64,000 bases of DNA from Amarobacter sp035326025. Its GTDB lineage: Bacteria; Chloroflexota; Dehalococcoidia; Tepidiformales; Tepidiformaceae. Location of the stretch: contig DAOKYT010000002.1 in the NCBI GenBank assembly GCA_035326025.1, forward strand, positions 37,610-101,609, written 5' to 3'. The notes below the pieces were generated by a model. The model worked only from the letters and a program-made list of their open reading frames with translations, was not told where the DNA came from and did no database searches. This document shows positions 1 to 7,222 of this stretch, piece after piece. Within the stretch, counting starts at the first letter, position 1; each line of letters opens with the position of its first letter. The position numbers and the translations under genes were made by a program.

Positions 1-887
1 ACACGCTCCACGAGCTTCTTGTCGCCAGAGCTGTGGCTGGGGTCGGCGATGAGCGGCAGATGCGACCTGGACCGCACGAGCGGGATCATCGAAATATCCG
101 CGGAGAAGCGCGTCTCGCTTTCGAAGCTCTTGATGCCGCGGTAGCAGAGGATCACGTTCTTGTTGCCTTCGCTCACGCTGCGGCGTTCGCGGTCGATGCC
201 AGACATGATGTAGGCGGCCGCGGAGAGCCACTCGTTCATGTCGTTGCCAAAGCCGTGCTTCAGGATGACGGGCCGGTCGATCTTGGAGAGCTCTTCGAGC
301 AGGGGTGAATACTGCGCGCTGCGGGCGCCGATCTGGATCACATCCATGCCGGCATCGAGGAAGGTATCGAGATGGCGGAGGTCGATGAGCTCGCCGACGA
401 TCGGCAGGCCGGTCTCTGCCTTCATGGCCTTCGCGATTTCCAGGCCCTTCGTGATTTCCAGGCCGCGGTAGTCATAGGGGCTGGTGCGAGACTTATCCGG
501 GAACGCGCGGAGGATGTCGACGCCAGCGTCCTTCGCGAGCCGGGCAGACTCAAGCGCCTGTTTTTCGGTCTCGATCGCGCAGGGGCCGCCAAAGAAGGTG
601 AGGTTTTCACCGCCGACGGCCACGCGCCCGCCCACCTGGACGATGGTGTCCTGGTGGTGGAAGCTGCGGGCCGCATCCTTGTACTTTTCCGTGATGCGGA
701 TGACCCGGTCGACGCCGGGGAGCTCGGTGATCCGGCCTTCATCAATGACGCTGGCGACACCCTTCACGCCGATAACGGTTGTGCTGCTGACGATCGTGTC
801 GCAGCGCAGGCCATAGTCCTGGGAGATGCGATTGATTACGCGCTCGACCTGCTCGATGGTCGCGCCTTCGGCCATGTGAATGATCAT
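1..887 (-). CDS. aroF: 3-deoxy-7-phosphoheptulonate synthase (DAHP synthase), 3' end off the window
   Basis: Catalyses condensation of phosphoenolpyruvate and erythrose-4-phosphate, the first step of the shikimate pathway. The frame is open from the ATG at 887 to the window edge, giving about 295 residues; family members of this type are near 340, so roughly 40 C-terminal residues lie outside. An N-terminal ferredoxin-like domain (MIIHMAEGATIEQVERV) precedes the barrel, as in Thermotoga-type DAHPS. The barrel shows GGPCAIE, LRAFPDKSRTSPYDYRG, QIGARS, LKHGFG and DPSHSSGDKK, which line the PEP and metal site. An SD-like GGAG sits about 13 nt upstream, and an in-frame stop about 45 nt upstream limits alternative starts. 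Identification is strong. Confidence 0.95.
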   Translation of the reverse strand, partial: MIIHMAEGATIEQVERVINRISQDYGLRCDTIVSSTTVIGVKGVASVIDEGRITELPGVDRVIRITEKYKDAARSFHHQDTIVQVGGRVAVGGENLTFFGGPCAIETEKQALESARLAKDAGVDILRAFPDKSRTSPYDYRGLEITKGLEIAKAMKAETGLPIVGELIDLRHLDTFLDAGMDVIQIGARSAQYSPLLEELSKIDRPVILKHGFGNDMNEWLSAAAYIMSGIDRERRSVSEGNKNVILCYRGIKSFESETRFSADISMIPLVRSRSHLPLIADPSHSSGDKKLVER

Positions 888-964
888 TGCGGCGTGGACT
901 CCGTTATGTTGCGGCGATTGTCGTACGAGGCCAGGCTACAGGCGACTGACCAGGGGGCCTGGCC

Positions 965-1813
965 CTAGAAGAGGAGGCTCGAGAGGCGGCGCTGATATTC
1001 GCGGGTGGTGGGCGAATCGAGGCCGAGGATATCGAACACCGCGAGGACAGCCTTCCGCGCGGCGCCCTCGGCGAAGTTGCGGTCGATGCGGACCGATTCG
1101 AGGAGCTCGTCGAGCGCCTCCTGGTAACGTCCGCGGGCGGCGAGCATCACGCCCCAGCGGTACCGGGCGCGCGGGTCACGCGGGTTGGCGCGGGCTTCGC
1201 CTTCCAGGTCCTCGGCCCGGTGCTTCGCCTCGAACGAGCTCAGAAACAGCTGATGGCGGAGGACTTTGGCCCGGCGGTCCGTGGGGATGCGCTCAAGGAG
1301 CTCTTCGGCAGCCTCGGTTTCGCCCCGGGCGATGAGGATGGTCGCCAGGCCAACGGCGGCGTCAGCGTTCCCTGGCTGTGTCTTGAGGACTTCGCGAAAG
1401 CGAGCCTCGGCGCCGGCGACATCGCCCGCGCGCAGGAGGTCCTCAGCCTGACCGGTAACCTGCTCCTCGGGGCGGGGCAGGATCTTCGCGAAGAACGCGC
1501 GGACCTGGGGTTCGGGGTAGGCGCCGGTGAACTCGGCGACCACCTGCCCGTTGCGAAAGGCCTTGACCGCGGGAATGCCCTGGATCCGGTAGGTCGTCGC
1601 GGTCCGAGGGTTCTCGTCGGTGTTGAGCTTGGCGAGGACGACCGAGCCAGCATTCTCGGCGGCGACCTTTTCGATAACCGGACCAAGCACCCGGCAGGGG
1701 CCGCACCACGGCGCCCAGAAGTCGACGACAACGGGGACGGACTTCGAGCGTTCGAGCACTTCCGAGGCGAACGTTGCGTCGGTCACATCGATGTAGGCCT
1801 GAGCTGCAGGCAT
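965..1813 (-). CDS. Thioredoxin domain fused to TPR repeats (CnoX/YbbN-like co-chaperone)
   Basis: A 282-residue protein. Residues 1-110 are a thioredoxin fold with the active site WAPWCGPC (Cys37 and Cys40), followed by alpha-helical tetratricopeptide-type repeats to the C-terminus. This matches the CnoX/YbbN architecture, which is linked in other bacteria to protection of substrates for chaperonin folding under oxidative stress. The frame extends upstream to 1960, but that part overlaps the RNase P RNA gene, so the ATG at 1813 (MPAAQAYIDVTDATF) preceded by TGGAG is preferred. It lies directly downstream of rnpB on the same strand. The CGPC pair argues for a redox-active protein, but reductase partners are not visible here. 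Confidence 0.9.
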   Translation of the reverse strand: MPAAQAYIDVTDATFASEVLERSKSVPVVVDFWAPWCGPCRVLGPVIEKVAAENAGSVVLAKLNTDENPRTATTYRIQGIPAVKAFRNGQVVAEFTGAYPEPQVRAFFAKILPRPEEQVTGQAEDLLRAGDVAGAEARFREVLKTQPGNADAAVGLATILIARGETEAAEELLERIPTDRRAKVLRHQLFLSSFEAKHRAEDLEGEARANPRDPRARYRWGVMLAARGRYQEALDELLESVRIDRNFAEGAARKAVLAVFDILGLDSPTTREYQRRLSSLLF

Positions 1814-1901
1814 GCGGGGTTGCTCCAGGAGAAGGTTTGTATCGATTCGATCGTAGCGGAGGCGCGTTCGCGGTGTCAGCCTGCCGAAGGGAGCGAGGTT
1901 C

Positions 1902-2269
1902 GGGGTCCAGCGGGCCTGTAAGCCGGATTCTGTATCCTTCCGGGGAAGGACGGTGACCATCTCTCTGGGCGCCGCATCGCTGCGGCGCTCAAGCAGCCAA
2001 CCCGGGAGTAAAGCGGGCCGGGCGCCCTCCTCCCCTATTTGGCCTTGCTCCGGGTGGGGTTTGCACGGCCGCCCCGTTGCCGGGACGCCGGTGCGCTCTT
2101 ACCGCACCATTTCACCCTTGCCCTTCCCCGGGAACCGCGGAAGGGCGGTATGTTTCTGTTGCACTTTCCGTCGGCTCGCGCCGCCCAGGCGTTACCTGGC
2201 ACCCTGCCCGGTGGAGTCCGGACTTTCCTCGGCAGCGGACTGCCGCGGCCACCCGGCCCCCTGAACCCG
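1902..2269 (-). ncRNA. rnpB: RNase P RNA, bacterial type A
   Basis: The catalytic RNA that matures the 5' ends of tRNAs. Read on the minus strand it contains the hallmark GAGGAAAGTCCGGACTCC near the 5' end, GGGTGCCAGGTAACGCCTGG, GGTGCGGTAAGAGCGCACC, the universal core AGCAAGGCCAAATAGGGGAG and, near the 3' end, CAGAATCCGGCTTACAGG. Helix P1 closes between GGGTTCAG at about 2268-2261 and CTGGACCC at about 1910-1903, which sets the ends to within a few bases. No protein frame should be annotated here. Confidence 0.95.
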
Positions 2270-2624
2270 ATTCCATTGTCGATTGACGGCTGCAGATTGT
2301 CGATGCGCTCCGGGCTCGCCACGTCCAATCGCCGATCGCCGCTGCTCTCCGGATGGGGACATGCCAACGGCCGGCATGAAAGCTGGAGCAACCACGACGC
2401 CTCCGGAGACGTGTGCGCCGGAGCGCGCCGCGGGCCGCATCGTGGCGGGCACCCCGGGGGTGGCCAACTCCGCCTCGCCAGGGGGCTGGCGGACGACACA
2501 GCCGCCGGGGAGGCGGCCGATGAGGTGGACCAGGCCCGCCATGGCGGACATGAACGGTTCGTGACCTGTTGGGCGCGCTTCCAACGGCGGCTGACACAAA
2601 AGACGCGCGAAGCGGGCGTGGAAC
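2270..2624. other. Intergenic region between rnpB and the FlgM-like gene
   Basis: About 355 bp. It holds one copy of the 33-bp AATCGNCAAT-type repeat (2273-2305) and a related short motif at about 2328-2342. A minus-strand frame beginning with ATG at 2551 has GC-rich third positions for roughly 60 codons, but it shows no recognisable domain and its stop lies inside the RNase P RNA, so it is not called as a gene. The rnpB promoter should be here; I could not identify it with confidence. Confidence 0.5.
2273..2305 (-). repeat. 33-bp bipartite repeat, copy A
   Basis: On the minus strand this reads CATCGACAATC, ten bases, then AATCGACAATGG. The two half-units are offset by 21 nt, exactly as in the copies at 58373 and 61395. 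It lies just upstream of the RNase P RNA. Confidence 0.6.
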
Positions 2625-2915
2625 TCAGGCGGTACGGGCGTCCGGGGCCGATTCCTGGCCGGATGCCCCGGCCGGGGGCACAATGAAGCGCCCGGCCATC
2701 GCCCGCACATTAACGCCGGCGGCGGGCGTTTCGCTGGAGCCGGCATCGTGCCAGCTCCACTCCTCGAGAAGTGCCTCGGCGATGGCTCGTGGGTCGGGCC
2801 GGTAGGTTCCCTCGCGGATCTGGCGGCGGAGTTCGAGCACGCGGCGCGTGCGCTCGTCGAACGGCGTCGGGTCGTTCGTGGTGGTGGGTTGCGGTTTCCG
2901 TTCAGTGTCAGCCAT
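2625..2915 (-). CDS. FlgM-like anti-sigma-28 factor domain protein
   Basis: A 96-residue, mostly disordered small protein. Residues about 20-52 carry the FlgM helical signature RVLELRRQIREGTYRPDP followed by RAIAEALLEE, the part that in FlgM binds and inhibits the flagellar sigma factor. The N-terminus is charged and Thr/Pro-rich, and the C-terminus is Pro/Ala/Gly-rich. No flagellar gene is visible in 64 kb, so the partner sigma factor is unknown. The ATG start (MADTERKPQ) follows GGAG at reasonable spacing. It is divergent from the DEAD-box helicase across a 310-bp gap. The family call rests on one motif; the function as an anti-sigma factor is inferred. Confidence 0.7.
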   Translation of the reverse strand: MADTERKPQPTTTNDPTPFDERTRRVLELRRQIREGTYRPDPRAIAEALLEEWSWHDAGSSETPAAGVNVRAMAGRFIVPPAGASGQESAPDARTA

Positions 2916-3225
2916 GTGGAGAACTCCGCGGCGAGGTTACATCTCAGTTAACGGCAGGGAACTCACGGGACTTGAGGGGCTCTTACGCCATTCTGTCAGA
3001 TTTTTCACGCGGGTATATCGGGGTTTACCCAATGTGGCCGGGGCGGGGCCCTGCCGACCATCAATTGCGTGCCCCCGGCGCCAGGCGTGCCGATGTGGTA
3101 CGCTCGATGCAGAGCACGCTGTGGCGTGCCGCGGTACTTCCTCTGGGCTGCTCCTGGTTGCGGTGATCTGAGGCGGTTCGCACTCAGCCTCACCACGCTC
3201 ATCAACCGACACGGAGTCCATTTTT
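2916..3225. other. Divergent intergenic region
   Basis: About 310 bp separate the leftward FlgM-like gene from the rightward helicase. It includes a comparatively AT-rich stretch at 2985-3030 that could carry promoter elements. No RNA gene, repeat or convincing short coding frame was recognised. Confidence 0.4.
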
Positions 3226-4671
3226 CTGATCACCCTTCGCACACCCACCACCGCCGCGGAAGATCGCGGCGGCACGTCCCCGCTGGCCCCCCGGCCCACC
3301 CCCGCAGCCCGGCCTTTTCGAGAGCTCGGCATCGGGAACGACCTGGTCGAGGTACTGCGCCGCGGCGGTATCACCGAGCCCACGCCGATCCAGGCACTCA
3401 CCATCCCCGACGCGCTGAACGGGCGCGATGTCTGCGGCAAGGCCCGCACCGGTTCGGGCAAAACGCTCGCCTTCGGCCTCCCGCTCATCGAGCGGACCGG
3501 CCGGAGCGCGCCGCGGCGGCCACGCTCGCTTGTGCTGGTCCCAACGCGGGAACTGGCGAGCCAGATCCTCGAGGCGCTTCGCCCATTGGCGGTCGCACGC
3601 AAGCTTCGCCTGGCCGCGATCTACGGCGGGACGTCGATTAACCGCCAGGCAGACCAGCTCCGCATGGGGGTCGATATCGCGATCGCCACGCCGGGCCGCA
3701 TGTTCGACCTCCTCGGGCGCGGGGCGCTTACCCTCGATGACCTGAAGACGGTGGTCATCGACGAGGCCGACCAGATGGCGGACCTGGGCTTCCTGCCGCA
3801 GGTCGAGCGCATCCTGGACCAGGCCCCGGCCGGCCACCAGACGCTGCTCTTCTCGGCAACGCTGGATGGCGCCATCGGCACCCTCATCCGCAAGTATCAG
3901 CACGATCCGGCGCACTACGAGGCGACCCAGGACGACGAGCCGGAGTCCGCCATGGAGCATCGCTTCATCGGCGTGGACTTCGGACAGAAGACGAATGTGG
4001 CAGCGGCCATCACGGCGGGCCCTCAGCGCACCATCATGTTCGCTCGCACCCAGCGGGGCGCCGAGCGGCTGGTGCGCGACCTCGGGCGCGCCGGCGTGGA
4101 AGCGGGCGTCATCCACGGCGGGCTGAGCCAGCCGAAGCGCGAGCGCGCGCTCCACGCCTTCTCCGGCGGGCACGTCCGGGTGCTGGTGGCGACGAACATC
4201 GCGGCGCGCGGCATCCACGTCGACGGGATCGATATCGTGGTGCACCACGACGTGCCGGAAGACGCAAAGACCTACCTTCACCGTTCGGGGCGCACGGCGC
4301 GGGCCGGAGCGGCTGGCCTGGTGGTCACACTGGTGGAGCCGGGCGAAGTCCGGGCGGTCAACCAGCTACGGCGCGAAGCCGGCGTCCGCGAAGCGCTCGT
4401 CCCGATGGGGGCCACGGACCCGCGCCTGGCCGACCTGGCGGCCTGGACGCCGCCAATCGAAGAACATGCCCCGCGGCCGGGCCGCGAGCAGACAGTCCCC
4501 CGGAGCTCCAGCGAGGCCGGGGGGCGCCGTCCGCCGGCCGGTGGATACCGTGGCCAGCGGAGACGGTACGATGCGTTGAGCGGCCCCAACGCCCCCGGCC
4601 GCGGCCCGCAGGGCGGGACGTCGCGCACCTTCCAGCGCTCCTCCCGGAGCGACCACCAGGCTCGCGCCTGA
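3226..4671 (+). CDS. DEAD-box ATP-dependent RNA helicase (RhlE-type)
   Basis: About 481 residues with the full set of DEAD-box motifs: Q motif (ITEPTPIQ, with a Phe-Arg-Glu element before it), motif I ARTGSGKT near residue 73, Ia PTRELA, II DEAD near 178, III SAT, V NIAARGIH and VI HRSGRTARAG. A basic, Gly/Arg/Pro-rich tail of about 80 residues follows, typical of RNA-binding extensions. Remodelling of structured RNA or ribosome assembly is the likely role. The frame is open from 3172, but no ATG, GTG or TTG precedes motif I. The best candidate is CTG at 3226, placed 9 nt after GGAG (3213-3216); ATT at 3220 is too close to it. An internal ATG at 3664 would remove motif I and is rejected. Confidence 0.88.
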   Translation: MITLRTPTTAAEDRGGTSPLAPRPTPAARPFRELGIGNDLVEVLRRGGITEPTPIQALTIPDALNGRDVCGKARTGSGKTLAFGLPLIERTGRSAPRRPRSLVLVPTRELASQILEALRPLAVARKLRLAAIYGGTSINRQADQLRMGVDIAIATPGRMFDLLGRGALTLDDLKTVVIDEADQMADLGFLPQVERILDQAPAGHQTLLFSATLDGAIGTLIRKYQHDPAHYEATQDDEPESAMEHRFIGVDFGQKTNVAAAITAGPQRTIMFARTQRGAERLVRDLGRAGVEAGVIHGGLSQPKRERALHAFSGGHVRVLVATNIAARGIHVDGIDIVVHHDVPEDAKTYLHRSGRTARAGAAGLVVTLVEPGEVRAVNQLRREAGVREALVPMGATDPRLADLAAWTPPIEEHAPRPGREQTVPRSSSEAGGRRPPAGGYRGQRRRYDALSGPNAPGRGPQGGTSRTFQRSSRSDHQARA

Positions 4672-4700
4672 CCGACACGCAGACACCAACGGAGGAACGC

Positions 4701-4919
4701 ATGGCCAAAGGTGAAGCTATCGAAGTTGAGGGGACCGTCACTCAGCCGCTGCCGAACGCGATGTTCAGGGTGGAACTGGCCAACGGACATGAAGTCCTCG
4801 CGCACATCAGCGGGAAGATCCGCAAGCACTTCATCAAAATCCTGACCGGCGACCGGGTGCTCGTGGAGCTCTCGCCCTACGACCTGACGCGCGGACGCAT
4901 CACCTACCGCTTTAAGTAG
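4701..4919 (+). CDS. infA: Translation initiation factor IF-1
   Basis: A 72-residue S1/OB-fold protein that binds the A site of the 30S subunit during initiation. The sequence is canonical throughout: MAKGEAIEVEGTV at the start, then FRVELANGHEVLAHISGK, HFIKILTGDRV and SPYDLTRGRITYR. The length is standard. A GGAGGA Shine-Dalgarno lies at about 4690-4695. It stands alone, not next to the ribosomal protein or secY genes with which infA often clusters. A GC-rich hairpin follows. Confidence 0.98.
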   Translation: MAKGEAIEVEGTVTQPLPNAMFRVELANGHEVLAHISGKIRKHFIKILTGDRVLVELSPYDLTRGRITYRFK

Positions 4920-4925
4920 CCCGGG

Positions 4926-4952
4926 CGGGGGCGGGAACAGGTCCCGCCCCCG
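4926..4952. terminator. GC-rich hairpin between infA and a convergent gene
   Basis: The arms CGGGGGCGGGA (4926-4936) and TCCCGCCCCCG (4942-4952) pair perfectly around a 5-nt loop. There is no long T tract, but the position between the ends of infA and the convergent acyl-CoA dehydrogenase fits a bidirectional terminator. Confidence 0.6.
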
Positions 4953-4964
4953 TCATTCCGCAGG

Positions 4965-6116
4965 CTATTCGCGCGGGAGCCCCAGGCCGCGCGTCGCGAT
5001 GACGCTGCGCTGAATCTCACTCGTCCCGCCTTCGATGGTGTTCGCCACGCTCCGCAGCAGGGCGTAGTGGTAGCGGAGCGCGGGCGACCCCGGCCGTGCC
5101 GCCTGGCCTTCCATGCCGAACACCTGGGCCGCGGTGGCGGCGATGCGCTGCTGCATCTCGGCGCCGAAGAGCTTGGCCATTTGCGATTCGCGCGTCGGCG
5201 CGATGCCCGTCTTCTCCTGGTGGGAGGCGATGTAGTAGGCCATGTTCCGCAGGAGTTGGACGCCGATGGCGTGCTCGGCCATGCGATGGCGGATCGCATC
5301 GCTCACCCGCACCTTCGACTCGCGAATGTGGGCCACCAGGTCGTCGACGGTGCGGCGTGCGTTGGATGTGGCGCCAATGGAGGACCGCTCGAAATCGAGG
5401 CCGACGGCGACGTTGTACCAGCCGCGGTTCTCCTCGCCGACCAGGTTGGCGGCGGGCACGCGCACGTCCTGGAAGAAGACTTCGTTGAATTCGTGCGTGC
5501 CGGCCATATTCGTCAGCGGCCGCACCGTGATGCCCGGCGTGTCCATCTTGATGGCGAAGGTCGAGATGCCTTTGTGCTTCGGCGCGCCGGGGTCCGTCCG
5601 GGCGGCGAGCCAGCCCCAGTCGGCGTAGTGGCCGAAGGTGGTCCAGATCTTCTGGCCGTTGATGATGTAGTCGTCGCCGTCGCGCACGGCGCGGGTCTGC
5701 ATGGCGGCGAGGTCGGAGCCGGCGCCGGGCTCGCTATACAGCGTGCACCAGAGGTCGCTGCCATCGGCGATGCGGGAAAGGTACTGCTCCTTCTGCGCAT
5801 CGGTACCGTAGAGCATGACGACCGGGCCGACCCAGGCGACGCCCATGTTCACCGTGCCGGGGACACCGTGATAGGCCATCTGCTCGTTGAAGATCATCTG
5901 TTGCATGGGGGAGGCGCCGAGGCCGCCGTACTGCCGCGGCCAGGGGAGCGCGAGCCAGCGCTTCGCCGCCAGCCGCTTCATGATGTCGCGTTCCACGGCC
6001 AGGCGGTCCTGCAGCGACTCGTGTTCGGTGTCCCACCCGGGAGGCAGGCCATGGGCGATGAAATCGGTCACTTCCTTCTGGAAGGCTGCCTGGGCGGCTG
6101 TGAGGTGGAAGTTCAT
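4965..6116 (-). CDS. Acyl-CoA dehydrogenase family protein
   Basis: A 383-residue flavoenzyme that would introduce an alpha-beta double bond into an acyl-CoA thioester, passing electrons to ETF. Visible are the helical N-terminal domain, the middle beta domain with YSEPGAGSDLA and GQKIWTT (FAD and substrate contacts), and the C-terminal helical domain ending EGGTSEIQRSVIATRGLG. A Glu is kept next to the GTSEIQ signature. Substrate cannot be deduced. On its strand a TAGAAT element lies about 38 nt upstream of the ATG with no clear SD. It is the first of two paralogues in the window; the other is at 11493. Confidence 0.93.
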   Translation of the reverse strand: MNFHLTAAQAAFQKEVTDFIAHGLPPGWDTEHESLQDRLAVERDIMKRLAAKRWLALPWPRQYGGLGASPMQQMIFNEQMAYHGVPGTVNMGVAWVGPVVMLYGTDAQKEQYLSRIADGSDLWCTLYSEPGAGSDLAAMQTRAVRDGDDYIINGQKIWTTFGHYADWGWLAARTDPGAPKHKGISTFAIKMDTPGITVRPLTNMAGTHEFNEVFFQDVRVPAANLVGEENRGWYNVAVGLDFERSSIGATSNARRTVDDLVAHIRESKVRVSDAIRHRMAEHAIGVQLLRNMAYYIASHQEKTGIAPTRESQMAKLFGAEMQQRIAATAAQVFGMEGQAARPGSPALRYHYALLRSVANTIEGGTSEIQRSVIATRGLGLPRE

Positions 6117-6392
6117 GGTGTGGATCAGTCCGTGTAGTGCTTGCTCAATTCTACGCGTCTCCCGCCGACGTCAGGCATCCCGCGGCCGAGGCGGGAGGGT
6201 AGCCGGGCGTGGCCGATCATCGGCACGCGATTCGCCACTCGGTCAGATCATCCGGCAAGGGCTCTTAGATGGCGCAACAGGTCCGTCCCGACTCGGTGCC
6301 GATCGGGGAACTGGTCGTCTCGGTTCCACCGCCACGCGGCCACCATCGCAAGCGCCAACGTCCTGCAATCTACGAGCAGGCCCCGGTCAAGG

Positions 6393-6447
6393 TCCGGGTA
6401 GTTGCGGCTCACCTCGGCCGGGGCATGGGCGACGTCGAACTCGACCG
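6393..6447 (+). repeat. 55-bp duplicate flanking the gap, left copy
   Basis: Identical to 6548-6602 base for base, and it ends exactly where the N run begins. This looks like overlapping contig ends rather than a biological repeat. Confidence 0.9.
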
Positions 6448-6547
6448 NNNNNNNNNNNNNNNNNNNNNNNNNNNNNNNNNNNNNNNNNNNNNNNNNNNNN
6501 NNNNNNNNNNNNNNNNNNNNNNNNNNNNNNNNNNNNNNNNNNNNNNN
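6448..6547. other. Assembly gap of 100 N
   Basis: A run of exactly 100 undetermined bases, the usual placeholder for a gap of unknown size. It interrupts the phosphotransferase gene. Confidence 0.99.
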
Positions 6548-6602
6548 TCCGGGTAGTTGCGGCTCACCTCGGCCGGGGCATGGGCGACGTCGAACTCGAC
6601 CG
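6548..6602 (+). repeat. 55-bp duplicate flanking the gap, right copy
   Basis: Exact second copy of 6393-6447, beginning immediately after the N run. Downstream of it the sequence continues into the N-terminal half of the phosphotransferase gene. Confidence 0.9.
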
Positions 6603-7210
6603 CACCTCGCTGAACGATCGCCTTCCTCAATCTTTTGAGCATGTCGCCCAGGAACTGCCGGTCCGGCTCAGCGAGTTCCGGTGTGAGGCTTCGGTCGTCG
6701 ACCAGCCGTTGCGCCTCGGCGACGCGATCTGTGAAGTGCGGTACGGGCAGGTCGACCCGGCTCATGCCGGCATGGAGCCGCTCCAGCGCACGCGCGTACT
6801 GCTCCGGTGCGAGTCTTCGAGGGGGAACGGGCTCGTAGTACGCCCAGAACGTGACGACGAAGCTGTCCCCCGGGTAGGTGCGTGGCTCCACCCTCGTGTC
6901 CAGCCCCGCCACGGGGCTGGTGGTACGGCCGAGCCGCCGGCCGACCTCGACTTCGAACTCGGCGCCCGCCTGGTGCGTCAGAGGGGCGACTCGCGCCACC
7001 ACGTCGCAAGGCAACAGTCGCAGCGCGAGCCGGTTCGAGTTCTGGAGGACGGTCGCGTCATCGACCCTCAGGCCAAGAGCGATCGCGGTCGACTTCGCCG
7101 CATCCACGGCGGCCTGAACGTTCGAAGCGTGCACCGGCCCTCCTCGTGGTTGCGGAGTCTAAGGCGTGGGAAAGGATCGCGGCGGGCGACCCGGATCTTC
7201 GCGCCCCGCC

Positions 7211-7216
7211 TATAAT
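7211..7216 (+). promoter_or_regulatory. -10 box of polA, leaderless configuration
   Basis: A perfect TATAAT followed by 6 nt and the polA ATG at 7223. Transcription would begin at or next to the start codon. Confidence 0.65.
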
Positions 7217-7222
7217 CGGGCG

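Larger units (their letters stand above)
6248..7134 (-). pseudogene. Aminoglycoside/choline phosphotransferase-family gene, interrupted by an assembly gap and lacking its catalytic loop
   Basis: The GTG start at 7134 (MHASNVQAAVDAAK) follows AGGAGG. The N-lobe and middle region match the APH-like family (NSNRLALRLLPCDVVARVAP, LHAGMSRVDLPVPHFTDRV). The scaffold gap splits the gene, but the 55 bp on each side of it are identical. Merging them restores one frame that ends at TGA 6248-6250, with a family-typical C-terminus (LLVDCRTLALAMVAAWRW), total about 243 residues. The segment that should hold the HGxxHPGN catalytic loop and the metal-binding Asp is absent: the sequence passes directly from KAIVQRG to AVEFDVAHAP. 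Homologues I recall carry about 30 more residues at this point. Either a real in-frame deletion or a misassembly explains this. Confidence 0.65.

Noticed and set aside
1953..2264. Several overlapping frames on both strands
   Set aside because: They lie within the RNase P RNA, whose conserved core is unmistakable.
2192..2551. A small minus-strand gene after the FlgM-like gene
   Set aside because: It has some coding-like bias at first, but it ends inside rnpB and has no recognisable domain.
6393..6602. A biological direct repeat or insertion target duplication around 6.5 kb
   Set aside because: The copies abut a 100-N placeholder exactly and are the length of a common assembler k-mer; an assembly overlap explains them better.
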